This document shows positions 9,874 through 19,902 of a DNA stretch of 62,162 nucleotides, piece by piece. How positions within the stretch are numbered: position 1 is the stretch's first letter; each line of letters begins with the position of its first letter. Location: positions 1 to 62,162 of the forward strand of contig CALVBH010000019.1 of NCBI GenBank assembly GCA_944325765.1. Reading direction: 5' to 3'. Below the pieces are notes generated by a model, which did not search any database, was not told where the DNA came from, and worked only from the letters and a program-made list of their open reading frames with translations. A program made the translations under genes and the position numbers. This DNA comes from an uncultured Bacteroidales bacterium. GTDB taxonomy: Bacteria > Bacteroidota > Bacteroidia > Bacteroidales > UBA932.

Positions 9874-9881
9874 TAATTTTG
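9874..9881 (+). promoter_or_regulatory. -7 element for the TamB-like gene
   Basis: TAATTTTG matches the -7 consensus. Transcription would start near 9888, a few bases before a four-codon frame ATG-AGA-GGA-CGA-TAA (9895-9909). No good TTTG lies 19 bases upstream. Confidence 0.5.
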
Positions 9882-9947
9882 TAGTTTGACTTAAATGAGA
9901 GGACGATAAAAAAAATACTGAAAATAATCTGGCTCACGTTCGTTGCG

Positions 9948-12900
9948 GTGACAGCCGTCTTGCTTGCAGCAATTCTCGCCATACAGTTGCCGCAGGTACA
10001 GACGTATGTCTCCCATAAGGTCCTTTCGTCCATAGAAGGAAAAATCGACGGGATAATCGAATTCGAAAAGATACACGTAAAGCCCTTCAATGCGCTTATA
10101 ATCAAGAACGCAGCCATCATCGACAAAAATCCGCTCATCGAAGGGGCGGATACGCTTTTCAAGGCAGAATATATCTCGGCACGGTTCTCTCTGAGAGGAA
10201 TTTTCCGGAAAGAGGGCCTGCACATAGGCAGGGCATACGTCACGAATGCGGTCATGACCCTGGTCGAGGAAGACTACCGGGTCGTAAACCTGACGAGGAT
10301 TTTCCGTATCCCGCTCCCCGACCCTGACAGGCCCGTGAATGAAGACCCCGTATTCAGCATCCGGAGGGCATCGGTCTACAACATGACGTTCCGTCTGAAA
10401 AATGCCAGGCCGCATGAGGACACTTACAGCGGCTACGGGATAAACTGGAACGACCTGGAAATAAACGACCTGAATGTCGAAGCCAGACGGATGCATCTCG
10501 CCGGCAGGGTAATGACAGGCTCGGTGGACTATGCCTCGTTCACCGAGAAAAGCGGGTATGTGTGCAAGTCCCTCTCAGGCAAGGCAAGGGTAGGCCGCGG
10601 TCTGAGTCTGATAGAGGAAATCAGGCTGTCCGACCCCTGGTCGGAACTTTATCTTCCGAAATATTCCATGACATACGAAGACCCCCTCGATTTTCAGGAC
10701 TACATAGGGAAAATAGTGATGGACGGGGTGATGGAAAATATATCCCTCGACTTCCGCACCCTGGCATTTTTCGTTCCGGAGATGAAAGGGATAAATATGA
10801 AGGCCGAACTTTCAGGACACGTTTCAGGACGTGTCAATGATTTGGTTTTCAAAAATATGGAATTATCCACCGCAGACAGTCTGTCCATCCGTTTCAACGG
10901 CCGGATCAAAGGGCTGCCAGATATCGGCAAGGCCCGGATGAGTTTGGAACTCCGCCAGTTGAGAGGCACCACATCCTGCATCGGCAATGCATTGAAGGCC
11001 TTTGTCCCTGAGATGCAGTTCGATCCGGGAAAATTCGCCAAAGGCGAAACCGTCTGTCTCTACGGGAAGGCGTCAGGGACTCTTAACAGCCTGAATGCTG
11101 ACATTACGGCCGGTCTGGGATACGGATATGCCAGGACGAGGCTCAAAATAGAGAACCTGCTCTCCGGGAACAGGTCTACGGCTATCGGAGGGAATGTCGT
11201 CACCCATAATTTCGACATCGGGAAAGTTCTGGACAGCAAACTGCTGGGCGAATGCTCCATCCGGACATCCTTCGATGCGGATATAGGGAACAGGGATGGT
11301 GAGACTGCCGTCAGAATCGATTCCCTGTTCATAGACAGGCTCCGTTTCAACGACTACGACTACAGCCGGATAGCTGCAGCGGGAACGATGAAGAAGCATG
11401 CTTTCGACGGCAGAATCGTGAGCTATGACCCGAATCTGAATTTCATGTTCCAGGGTGTCTTTTCACTGTCTCCGAGGACCCGTAATTCCATATACCGTTT
11501 CTATGCCAACCTCGGATACGCCGACCTAAATGCCCTGAATATCGACAAGAGGGGAATTTCCAAAATAAGTTTCGAGGCTAACGCCAATTTCAACAGACGC
11601 CGCGCCGGAGACATAATCGGAAGTATGGAACTCGTCGACATTGTCCTGACCAACGGGTCAGGACGCCATGATATAGGAAAGGTCGAAATGAATTCCTATT
11701 TCGGCGACGAACTTTACAGAATGAGGATGCGGTCTTCATTCGCCGATGCTTCATACGCGGGGACTGCCCAGATTACGGAATTTTTCTCCGCCCTGAAAAA
11801 TGTCACGCTGAAACGGGAACTGCCGGCCCTGTTCAGGGATACCGTGACTGTCGCCCACAATGACAGGTACAGGATCTCGTTCAGGAGCAAGAATTCCATG
11901 GACCTGCTGGCATTCGCGGCGCCGGGGATGTACATTTCGGACAGTACCGAACTGAGTATTTCCATAGACACTGCAGGGATTTTCAGGACGGAGATGAAAT
12001 CGCCGAGAATAGCATTCAACGAGAACTATATCAAGGACATGGAAATGTCTGTCGACAATGTCGGCGGCGGTCTCGGAGGTGAAATCACAGGAAAGACCAT
12101 CAACGTGGGAACCGTCGCTCTGGAAAACAACAGTTTCAAGCTCTTTGCCCGCAACGACTTCATAGGCTTCGGTTACAGGTATGAAAATCCTGGCAACCTC
12201 GTGAACAGGGGGGAAATCTTCATTACCGGGAGGTTGGCCCGCAACGAGGACGGACGGATAGACTACAAGGTGGAAATGCTGCCGTCACGCCTGCTGCTCA
12301 ATTCACGGGAGTGGAACATAAACCATTCGGTTTTCGACATAAAGGGCAGCGACATCGATATCGGGAAAGTGGAATTCACCAGCGGAGACCAGGCCATAAG
12401 GATGTCGGGCGGACTTTCCGCGACCGGGCAGGATACACTGTCCCTGAGGCTGGAGAGATTCGACATTTCGATAGTCAATCCTCTGCTTAAGAACAAGTTC
12501 GGCATAGAAGGGGCCGCTACCGGGGAAATAGGCGTCACCTCGCCGAAACTCAGCCGCGGAATCATCCTGGATTTTCTGGTCGACTCCACGAAACTGGCCG
12601 GCGCGGACGTGGGAACCCTGCGCTTCAAAAGCTCATGGGACGAAAAGGCACGCAGCCTCGATGTTGCCCTGTCGAATGAAATCGCAGGAACCCGGACTTT
12701 CGGCATAACCGGGAATTATTCTCCGCAGCGGAAGGGAATCGATATGTATGCCGACCTTGACAGGGCGGACATTTCATACGCCGGGCCGTTCCTGAAATCC
12801 GTTTTCAGCGATGTTTCGGGGCATATTTCAGGGAAGTTCCATGCTTCAGGGACATTGGATGACCTGCATCTGACCAGCAGTGACTCCCGTATCGAAGACT

Positions 12901-14417
12901 CGGAACTGCGCATTGCCTATACCAATGTGCCTTATTCGGTTTCCGGAGGATTCAGTCTCGATGACAACGGGATACATTTCGATGACATTGCGATAAGCGA
13001 CAGGAACGGGAATAGAGGAAGCATTGCCGGAGGCATCAGATACGACAGGCTGAAAAATATGGAGATGGACACGAGAATCAGTGTGACGGATATGGAATGC
13101 ATGAATCTTTCAGAGGGGCAGAACAGCAGCTTCTACGGGAATCTCGCGGCCACCGGCAACATCTCGATTTACGGTCCGTTCGACGCCTTGAAGATGGATA
13201 TCAACGCCAGGACTTCAGGAAGCGGACAACTGCATATCCCGATCCCGGCCACGGCTACCGCTGTTACTGGAAACCTGTTGACTTTCAAGGAAATACAGAA
13301 AGAGGAATATATAGACCCGTATGAACTCATGATCCGGAAAATCAGTACGGAGAAAAAAACTTCCGGTGACCTGTCCCTGCGGCTGAACGTGCAGGCGGCT
13401 CCTGAAGTCGAAGCTTTCGTGGAAATAGACAAGGCATCAGGAAACGTGCTCAGGGGCCGGGGTACAGGAAACATAGAACTCGAACTGCAGGGAGAGGACT
13501 TCAACATTCTCGGAGACTATACCCTGAACAGCGGGAACTACAGATTCGTGGCGCAGGGGCTCGCATACCGCGATTTCAGCATAAGCGACGGCAGTTCCAT
13601 AAAATTCAACGGCGACATCATGGAGAGCGACCTGGATATCACGGCCACCTACAGGACCAAGACTTCTTTGGCCACCCTGATAGCGGACACCTCTTCGGTA
13701 TCTACCAGAAGGACAGTGGACTGCGGCATCAGCATTTCGGACAAGATAAAGAATCCGAGACTGTCATTCTCCATCGATATTCCGGACATCGATCCGGCCA
13801 TCAAGTCGAGGGTGGAAAGCGCCCTGAGTACGGAAGACAAGATACAGAAGCAGTTCCTCGCCCTGATAGTCTTCAACAGTTTCCTTCCTGACGACCAGTC
13901 CGGTATCGTGAACAATGCCTCGATGCTCTACTCAACCGTCACGGGAATCATGTACAACCAGCTTAACAACATTTTCCAGAAACTGGACATTCCTTTGGAC
14001 CTGGGATTGAATTACCAGCCTAACGAAAGAGGCCAGGATGTGTTCGATGTGGCCATTTCCACGCAGCTGTTCAACAACAGGGTCGTGGTCAACGGCAACA
14101 TAGGCAACCAGCGGTACTCGTCAGGCAACTCGAACAGCGACGTGGTGGGAGACCTCGACATAGAAATCAAGCTGGACAGACCAGGACTGTTCCGGCTGAA
14201 TATCTTCTCGCACTCGGCAGACCAGTATACGAACTATCTCGACGACTCGCAGCGGAACGGGATAGGTATAGCATACCAACAGGAATTCAACTCTTTCAGG
14301 GAATTCTTCAGGAATATCTTCACCCGGAAAAAGAAAAGGCAGGAAGAAAACACCGAGGCCGTCCATGAAGGCGGAGGAGAAAGGAAAACGATAGTCATAG
14401 GACCTGTAAGGGAATAA
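9948..14417 (+). CDS. TamB-domain (DUF490) translocation/assembly protein
   Basis: This large protein has an N-terminal membrane anchor and a long body of beta strands ending in a DUF490/TamB domain (LGLNYQPNERGQDVFDVAI, then RVVVNGNIGN). It belongs to the AsmA/TamB class of periplasm-spanning lipid-transfer or outer-membrane assembly proteins. The GTG at 9948 is the first standard start and gives 1489 residues. It would fall inside the membrane helix, however. The in-frame upstream codons from ATA at 9906 read I-K-K-I-L-K-I-I-W and look like the true anchor, so the real start may be non-AUG or a base may be missing. Confidence 0.88.
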   Translation: MTAVLLAAILAIQLPQVQTYVSHKVLSSIEGKIDGIIEFEKIHVKPFNALIIKNAAIIDKNPLIEGADTLFKAEYISARFSLRGIFRKEGLHIGRAYVTNAVMTLVEEDYRVVNLTRIFRIPLPDPDRPVNEDPVFSIRRASVYNMTFRLKNARPHEDTYSGYGINWNDLEINDLNVEARRMHLAGRVMTGSVDYASFTEKSGYVCKSLSGKARVGRGLSLIEEIRLSDPWSELYLPKYSMTYEDPLDFQDYIGKIVMDGVMENISLDFRTLAFFVPEMKGINMKAELSGHVSGRVNDLVFKNMELSTADSLSIRFNGRIKGLPDIGKARMSLELRQLRGTTSCIGNALKAFVPEMQFDPGKFAKGETVCLYGKASGTLNSLNADITAGLGYGYARTRLKIENLLSGNRSTAIGGNVVTHNFDIGKVLDSKLLGECSIRTSFDADIGNRDGETAVRIDSLFIDRLRFNDYDYSRIAAAGTMKKHAFDGRIVSYDPNLNFMFQGVFSLSPRTRNSIYRFYANLGYADLNALNIDKRGISKISFEANANFNRRRAGDIIGSMELVDIVLTNGSGRHDIGKVEMNSYFGDELYRMRMRSSFADASYAGTAQITEFFSALKNVTLKRELPALFRDTVTVAHNDRYRISFRSKNSMDLLAFAAPGMYISDSTELSISIDTAGIFRTEMKSPRIAFNENYIKDMEMSVDNVGGGLGGEITGKTINVGTVALENNSFKLFARNDFIGFGYRYENPGNLVNRGEIFITGRLARNEDGRIDYKVEMLPSRLLLNSREWNINHSVFDIKGSDIDIGKVEFTSGDQAIRMSGGLSATGQDTLSLRLERFDISIVNPLLKNKFGIEGAATGEIGVTSPKLSRGIILDFLVDSTKLAGADVGTLRFKSSWDEKARSLDVALSNEIAGTRTFGITGNYSPQRKGIDMYADLDRADISYAGPFLKSVFSDVSGHISGKFHASGTLDDLHLTSSDSRIEDSELRIAYTNVPYSVSGGFSLDDNGIHFDDIAISDRNGNRGSIAGGIRYDRLKNMEMDTRISVTDMECMNLSEGQNSSFYGNLAATGNISIYGPFDALKMDINARTSGSGQLHIPIPATATAVTGNLLTFKEIQKEEYIDPYELMIRKISTEKKTSGDLSLRLNVQAAPEVEAFVEIDKASGNVLRGRGTGNIELELQGEDFNILGDYTLNSGNYRFVAQGLAYRDFSISDGSSIKFNGDIMESDLDITATYRTKTSLATLIADTSSVSTRRTVDCGISISDKIKNPRLSFSIDIPDIDPAIKSRVESALSTEDKIQKQFLALIVFNSFLPDDQSGIVNNASMLYSTVTGIMYNQLNNIFQKLDIPLDLGLNYQPNERGQDVFDVAISTQLFNNRVVVNGNIGNQRYSSGNSNSDVVGDLDIEIKLDRPGLFRLNIFSHSADQYTNYLDDSQRNGIGIAYQQEFNSFREFFRNIFTRKKKRQEENTEAVHEGGGERKTIVIGPVRE

Positions 14418-14433
14418 AAAACCGATTCTTGGC

Positions 14434-15147
14434 ATGAACGATACAAAAGGAAAATTATATTTGATTCCGTCTCCTCTCGGAGACAATGCGCCCGAGGAGG
14501 TGATTCCCCGCCCCGTTCTGGAGCTCCTGCAGGGAATCAGGACCTTCGTGGTGGAGGAAGTCAGGACAGCACGGAGATATCTGTCGAAAGCAGGACTGAA
14601 AGGGAAAATAGACGAGTTGGAGTTCTTCGAACTCAACGAGCATACCGAAGTCGGACAGGTAGAAAGCTATGTCCGGCTTTTCGACCATGGTCACGATGTC
14701 GCCCTGATTTCGGAGACCGGGCTTCCTGCCGTGGCTGATCCGGGAGCGCAGTTAGTGGCTCTGGCGCACCGTCACGGAATCGAGGTAATCCCTCAGGTCG
14801 GACCGTCCTCACTTATGCTTGCACTTATGGCTTCAGGTCTGAACGGACAGTCCTTCGCATTCTGCGGATACCTTCCCGCGAAGCCCGATGAGAGGAAGTC
14901 CAGGCTGAAAGCCATAGAAAAACTTTCTGCCGGAGGACGTCAGGCCCAGATTTTCATAGAGACCCCTTACAGGAACGATGCCATGCTGAAAGATATTATA
15001 GAGGTGTGCCGTGGAGAGACCAGACTGTGCATCGCAGTGAACATAACGATGCCTGACGCGTCTGTCAGGACAAAAACGGTAGCGGAATGGAAACGCGACA
15101 TTCCGCTTATCGGCAAACGGCCCTGCGTATTTATCCTGTCGGCTTGA
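14434..15147 (+). CDS. RsmI-like SAM-dependent methyltransferase
   Basis: This 237-residue protein has the tetrapyrrole-methylase fold of the RsmI family, which 2'-O-methylates C1402 of 16S rRNA. IPSPLGDN stands in place of the usual ATPIGNL near residue 11, then come EEVRTARRYL, SETGLPAVADPG and the SAM-site block VGPSSLMLALMASGL. It is shorter than E. coli RsmI and lacks the C-terminal extension, as in the short Bacteroidetes forms. The methylation target is inferred from the family. It is the first of a compact run with folB, mtaB and the MBL gene. Confidence 0.85.
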   Translation: MNDTKGKLYLIPSPLGDNAPEEVIPRPVLELLQGIRTFVVEEVRTARRYLSKAGLKGKIDELEFFELNEHTEVGQVESYVRLFDHGHDVALISETGLPAVADPGAQLVALAHRHGIEVIPQVGPSSLMLALMASGLNGQSFAFCGYLPAKPDERKSRLKAIEKLSAGGRQAQIFIETPYRNDAMLKDIIEVCRGETRLCIAVNITMPDASVRTKTVAEWKRDIPLIGKRPCVFILSA

Positions 15148-15155
15148 GAATCCTT

Positions 15156-15542
15156 ATGAAAAGAAAAGGTATAATAGAATTGGAGGGAATGGAGTTCCAT
15201 GCATTCCACGGCTGTTTCGAAGAGGAACGGTCTGAAGGGAACACGTTTACGGTAGATTTCCGCGGCATTGCCGACCTGTCGGCCGCAGCCGGAAGCGACA
15301 GGCTCGAGGACACCCTCGATTACGGCATCATATACGACATCGTCAGCCGGGAGATGGCCTGCCCGTCATCTCTCATCGAGAACGTCGCCGGGCGCATCGT
15401 GAAAAGCATAGAGGCGGAAGTACCCGGATTCGAATCGTTTTCGGTAAGGGTATCCAAACAGGCTCCGCCGGTAAACGGCAAATGCGGGTGGTCGAGAGTG
15501 ACACTGTACGGAGGGAACTCCAAAAGCGGAAAAACTTTATGA
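15156..15542 (+). CDS. folB: Dihydroneopterin aldolase
   Basis: FolB converts dihydroneopterin to 6-hydroxymethyl-dihydropterin in folate synthesis. The 128-residue protein has the start strand IIELEGMEFHAFHGCFEEER, a DTLDYG block and the catalytic-lysine region VRVSKQAPPV near the end. The ATG at 15156 (MKRKGIIEL) is chosen over 15087 because the earlier start would overlap the upstream gene heavily. The stop overlaps the mtaB start (ATGA). Confidence 0.92.
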   Translation: MKRKGIIELEGMEFHAFHGCFEEERSEGNTFTVDFRGIADLSAAAGSDRLEDTLDYGIIYDIVSREMACPSSLIENVAGRIVKSIEAEVPGFESFSVRVSKQAPPVNGKCGWSRVTLYGGNSKSGKTL

Positions 15543-16786
15543 AAAAGATAGCGTTCATAACCTTGGGATGCAAACTAAACTATGCCGAAACGTCCACATA
15601 CGAACGGGAATTCGTAAAACGTGGATTCCAGGTCGTGGACTGGAATGCGGATGCGGACATTTTCCTGGTCAACACCTGCACGGTCACGGAACATTCGGAC
15701 AAGAAGTGCCGGAACATAATCAGAAAGCTGCACAGGCTCCGCCCTCAGGCGGAGATAGCGGTAACCGGCTGCTATGCCCAGCTGAAAAAGGAAGAAATAT
15801 CGAAGATAGAGGGGGTGGAATTCGTCTTCGGTGCCTCTGAAAAATCCCGTGTGGTATCGGCCATAGCCGACAGGACGGCAGTAGAGCCGTATGAAGGCAG
15901 TGCGGGCGGATTTTTCCCGGCCTATTCTTCAGGAGAAAGGACGAGGTCATTTCTGAAGGTACAGGACGGATGCGACTATTATTGTGCCTATTGTACGGTG
16001 CCGTTTGCACGCGGAGCGAGCAGGAATATGCCGGTCAGGGACATTGTCGCGCAAGCGGAAGAAATAGTTGCGGCGGGGATAAGGGAGATTGTCCTGACAG
16101 GGGTCAATACGGGGGATTTCGGGAAAAGCACAGGGGAGAAATTCATAGACCTGCTGCGCGCGCTGAATGAAGTGGACGGCATCGAAAGATACCGGATTTC
16201 GTCGATAGAGCCGAATCTTCTGACAGAGGAAATCGTGGACTGGATAGCGTCGGGGACGAAATTCCTGCCGCATTTCCACATCCCGCTCCAGTCGGGCAGC
16301 GATACGGTGCTCAAGGCTATGGGAAGGCGCTACGACACTGCCGCATTCGCCTCCAGGATAGACTATATCAGGCGGAAGATGGAAAAGCCGGGGAGTCCGG
16401 AAGTGTTTTTCGGCATAGATGTCATAGCCGGGTTTCCCGGAGAAACGGAGGAACTGTTCTCGGAGACCTGCAGCTTTCTGAAGGACAGGATAAGGCCTGC
16501 ATTCATCCATGTTTTCCCGTATTCGAAAAGGGCGGGGACAAGGGCGGCCGTGATGCCTGGACAGGTCCGGGATTCTGTCAAGACGGCGAGGGTGCAGAGG
16601 CTCGAAGCCCTGTCAGACGAACTGCATTCCGCATTCATCGCCCGGCATAAAGGGATGAGATTCAAGGTGCTTTTCGAAAATACGGAGAAAGACGGGATGA
16701 TGTCAGGCTACACGGAAAACTATATCAGGGTGGAACGGCCTTTCGACACAGACCTTACGGGAAAGATAGTGGAAACGGTTTTGTAA
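15539..16786 (+). CDS. mtaB: tRNA t6A37 methylthiotransferase MtaB
   Basis: MtaB is a radical-SAM enzyme that adds a methylthio group to t6A37 in tRNA, the next step after TsaD. The 415-residue protein has the N-terminal MiaB-type domain with three cluster cysteines (in LGCKLN, NTCTVT and TGCYAQ). The radical-SAM triad C145, C149, C152 follows in GCDYYCAYCTVP, and a C-terminal TRAM-like tail ends it. The start overlaps folB by four bases, and the next gene's ATG directly follows the stop. Confidence 0.93.
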   Translation: MKKIAFITLGCKLNYAETSTYEREFVKRGFQVVDWNADADIFLVNTCTVTEHSDKKCRNIIRKLHRLRPQAEIAVTGCYAQLKKEEISKIEGVEFVFGASEKSRVVSAIADRTAVEPYEGSAGGFFPAYSSGERTRSFLKVQDGCDYYCAYCTVPFARGASRNMPVRDIVAQAEEIVAAGIREIVLTGVNTGDFGKSTGEKFIDLLRALNEVDGIERYRISSIEPNLLTEEIVDWIASGTKFLPHFHIPLQSGSDTVLKAMGRRYDTAAFASRIDYIRRKMEKPGSPEVFFGIDVIAGFPGETEELFSETCSFLKDRIRPAFIHVFPYSKRAGTRAAVMPGQVRDSVKTARVQRLEALSDELHSAFIARHKGMRFKVLFENTEKDGMMSGYTENYIRVERPFDTDLTGKIVETVL

Positions 16787-17650
16787 ATGGTTCAGGTTCA
16801 GATGAATGCCAAACTGACTTTTTTGGGTACGGGGACATCTCAGGGCGTCCCGATGATAGGATGCGACTGCAGCGTGTGCAAATCCGCAGACAGCAGGGAC
16901 AAGAGATACCGCTCATCGGCTTTCGTGGAATACGGAGGTCTGAAAATCCTCGTGGACGCCGGGCCGGACTTCAGGTCGCAGATGCTCCGGGCGGATATCA
17001 GGCACATCGATGCCATCCTGCTGACGCACAACCACAAGGACCATACTGGCGGGCTCGACGATGTCCGGGCCTTCAACTACATAGAAAGGGCACCGATACG
17101 GATTTACTGCGAAAAATATGTCGAGGAATCCCTGCGCCGCGAGTACAGTTATGCCTTCGCCGAGAAAAGGTATCCGGGAGTGCCGGAATGGCAGATTACG
17201 AACATCTGTGAGCAACCCTTTACCGTCTGCGAGAATGTCCCGGAAGTGAAACTGGAATGGGTCGAAGGGCAGGGATATGTGAAAACTCCATGCGTCAGGC
17301 CGGACCGGGTCAGGTCAGTGGAAATCATTCCGGTGCGCGGCAGACACTTCAACCTCCCCGTCCTCGGCTACCGTTTCGGGAACATCGCCTACCTGACGGA
17401 TATGAACTTCATCCCTGAGGAGGAATTTTCGAAACTCCGGGATCTGGATCACTTCATAATCAACTGCGTCCGCCGCGGCCGTCATATTTCGCATTTCTCC
17501 CTGGAGGAGGCTGTGGCGGTGGCCGTCAAGGTCGGAGCAAAACATACCTGGCTGACCCACCTGTCTCACCAGCTTCCGAAATACGCCGACCTCTGCATGG
17601 AACTGCCCGACAACATAAGGCCCGCCTACGACGGGCTGGTGATCGGGTGA
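16787..17650 (+). CDS. MBL-fold metallohydrolase (PhnP-like)
   Basis: This 287-residue metallo-beta-lactamase-fold protein opens with LGTGTSQGVPMIGC, followed by the metal-binding THNHKDHTGG (H81, H83, D85, H86) and later LTDMNFI and WLTHLSHQ. The beginning matches the PhnP/RNase-Z-like group that cleaves cyclic phosphodiesters, but the true substrate cannot be told. The ATG at 16787 abuts the mtaB stop; a second ATG at 16802 is equally plausible and gives MNAKLTFLG as start. Confidence 0.88.
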   Translation: MVQVQMNAKLTFLGTGTSQGVPMIGCDCSVCKSADSRDKRYRSSAFVEYGGLKILVDAGPDFRSQMLRADIRHIDAILLTHNHKDHTGGLDDVRAFNYIERAPIRIYCEKYVEESLRREYSYAFAEKRYPGVPEWQITNICEQPFTVCENVPEVKLEWVEGQGYVKTPCVRPDRVRSVEIIPVRGRHFNLPVLGYRFGNIAYLTDMNFIPEEEFSKLRDLDHFIINCVRRGRHISHFSLEEAVAVAVKVGAKHTWLTHLSHQLPKYADLCMELPDNIRPAYDGLVIG

Positions 17651-17659
17651 GAGCATCAG

Positions 17660-18832
17660 TCATCTCCGGCCCTTCGGCTGGAGCCAATGCTCTTTGAGCC
17701 AGGTTCTCACAGGGATGTCGTAAAGCCTCAGTGCAGCCCAGGCTATGAACAGGGACAGGGCAATCGTACCTGCGGACACCATAACATGTGCGGACACAGG
17801 GGCTTCAGGGTGAGACCAGGCCCAGTTCATCTGCACGTACATGAGAGGATAATGCGTGATGTACAGAGGGTATGAAAGTTCTCCGAGGAAACTGCAGATA
17901 CGGAAACTCTTTCCGCCTCTGATTTCGCTTCCGGCACCGATGGAAACTATCACGGGGAATATGATGAGAATGCAGAATGCATTGTAGAAACCGTTCAGAA
18001 TGTTGTCCGGGCCTCCGACACAAGGTATGGCCAGAGCGATGGACAGCAGAAGGGAACACCACCAGAAGCCGCCCCTTACCTTTATGAATTTCCCGATACG
18101 GGACATCAGCAGTCCGCAGAGAAAAGGATAGAACAGCCTGGTAAGGCCGATGTAAATCTGTTCTGGAGTAAGGCTCCAGCCGCCTATCGGCGTGTACGCC
18201 AATGATGAACGTCCGTCGGTCAAGAGACCGAACACGTTCATATTCAGGCAAAGGTCGAGGGTGCAGAAACCCGCTGCGGCTACAAGAAGCATCAGCAGGA
18301 TGTTCGGCAGACGTCTGAATACGAGTGCATAAAGTATATTGGCGACATATTCCCAGGTGAGCGACCAGTTCGGACCGTTAAGCGGATTCGTTTCTCCCCA
18401 TCCGCGGATATCCATCCTCGGCGAGCATGGAATCATCAGACAGCCCATCACGAAAACCAGAAGTACTTTCCACCATTCGGAAACTCTTATCAGCGGGAAA
18501 CCGTCATTCTGACCGAAATAGAAAAAACACAAGCCGATGACGGTACCCATAACCACCATAGGATGCAGCCGGACAAGCCTGCGCTTGAAGAAACCCCATA
18601 CAGTCATTTTATCCCATCTGTCATCGTATGCATAGCCTACCACAAAACCGGACAGTACGAAAAAGAAATCGACTGCCAGATATCCGTGATTTATAATCTG
18701 ATATGCAGCTCCTTCGGAATATGTTTCGAGAGCATGAAACAGCACTACTATGACAGATGCCACCCCGCGGAGCCCGTCGAGGATTTCATATCTCGGCTTT
18801 GACGCCAGATAAGCGTTCGTCTTCGTCGTCAT
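17660..18832 (-). CDS. Acyltransferase 3 family membrane protein
   Basis: This 390-residue integral membrane protein has about ten hydrophobic segments. Near its N-terminus it carries the motif LDGLRGVASVIVVLFHALE, with R22 and H33, which marks acyltransferase family 3 (O-acetylation of surface glycans or similar). The acceptor is unknown. Its start overlaps the stop of the upstream patatin gene by four bases, so the two form an operon. It converges on the MBL gene with a gap of nine bases. Confidence 0.88.
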   Translation of the reverse strand: MTTKTNAYLASKPRYEILDGLRGVASVIVVLFHALETYSEGAAYQIINHGYLAVDFFFVLSGFVVGYAYDDRWDKMTVWGFFKRRLVRLHPMVVMGTVIGLCFFYFGQNDGFPLIRVSEWWKVLLVFVMGCLMIPCSPRMDIRGWGETNPLNGPNWSLTWEYVANILYALVFRRLPNILLMLLVAAAGFCTLDLCLNMNVFGLLTDGRSSLAYTPIGGWSLTPEQIYIGLTRLFYPFLCGLLMSRIGKFIKVRGGFWWCSLLLSIALAIPCVGGPDNILNGFYNAFCILIIFPVIVSIGAGSEIRGGKSFRICSFLGELSYPLYITHYPLMYVQMNWAWSHPEAPVSAHVMVSAGTIALSLFIAWAALRLYDIPVRTWLKEHWLQPKGRR

Positions 18833-19836
18833 TCGGCGTTCTCACGGAGTTTATGCCCTGTCTCGTACTTGTCGAGGGCGTTTTTCATAAGGATTCTTCC
18901 GGCTTCGCTTATTTCCCTGGCTCTGGCATAGTCGGCTATGGATCCGAATGCATCGAACGGCATGTTGACAAGAATGTCCGGAGGGCAGAGTTTCAGCATG
19001 TACTCCGTGTTCCAGTGATTCATAAGGTCGAAGGTGCGTGACAGAAGCGAAAAATAATTCGCGTCCGGGTCGAAATTCTTCTGAGGCCTGTCGTCTTTGG
19101 AAATCAGGTCCTGAACGAGTTTCTGGACGTGCGAGCCGGCCAGTCTGACCTTTTCAGGAAATGTCATATAGTCGTTGTGCATGACGGAGTCGAAGACAGC
19201 CCTGCTCTCGGCCCTGCGTTCCGAAGCTGCCAGATCCTTTCTGGAGGCGGAATCGGCTTCATCCACCAGTATCTGCCTGATACTGTCGACATCTATGTCG
19301 TTAACGTTGAATGCGACGATAATGTCTCCCGGCGTCCTTTCCACCCTGTTCACAGGTATAGTGTTCGCAATGCCTCCGTCAATGAGCGTCCTCATCCCCA
19401 TTTTCACCGGGCGGAAAAGCGAAGGGATGGAAATCGATGCCCTGATTGCCTTGAACAGATTCCCCTTGTCGAAAATGACTTCTTCTCCGGTAAGCAGGTC
19501 GGTGGAAATCGCCCTGTACGGAATCGGAAGGTCCTCTATATCGATATCCGGAACTATTTCCTGCAGTGCCTCGATGATCTTGTCCCCCTTTACGAGATGG
19601 TTCCTGCTCAGAGAGATGTCCATCAGGCTGAAGACTTTCCATCCGTTGAGGGAAAAGAGGAAATCCTTTACCTCCTTAAGTTTCCCGGTGGCATACATGC
19701 CTCCGATCAGTGAACCCATGGAAGTTCCGGCAATGGATGTGATTCTGTATCCGCGTTCTTCGAGTTCTTCGATGGCGCCGATATAGGCGAGCCCTCTGGG
19801 TCCGCCGCTGGAAAGGACCAACGCTACGTTCTGCAT
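18829..19836 (-). CDS. Patatin-like phospholipase
   Basis: This is a 335-residue lipid acyl hydrolase of the RssA/patatin type. It has an oxyanion loop GGPRGLAYIG (11-20), the nucleophile S39 in GTSMGS and the catalytic Asp 153 in DGGIANT, so the Ser-Asp dyad is complete. There is no signal peptide, so it should act in the cytoplasm or on the inner membrane face. The gene is translationally coupled to the acyltransferase downstream. The physiological lipid is unknown. Confidence 0.9.
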   Translation of the reverse strand: MQNVALVLSSGGPRGLAYIGAIEELEERGYRITSIAGTSMGSLIGGMYATGKLKEVKDFLFSLNGWKVFSLMDISLSRNHLVKGDKIIEALQEIVPDIDIEDLPIPYRAISTDLLTGEEVIFDKGNLFKAIRASISIPSLFRPVKMGMRTLIDGGIANTIPVNRVERTPGDIIVAFNVNDIDVDSIRQILVDEADSASRKDLAASERRAESRAVFDSVMHNDYMTFPEKVRLAGSHVQKLVQDLISKDDRPQKNFDPDANYFSLLSRTFDLMNHWNTEYMLKLCPPDILVNMPFDAFGSIADYARAREISEAGRILMKNALDKYETGHKLRENAE

Positions 19837-19902
19837 AATTGACGGTTTTGCCGTAAAGTTAACAAATTTCGTTTTCCCGTCAATGACGACTTGCAGCAGA
19901 TA

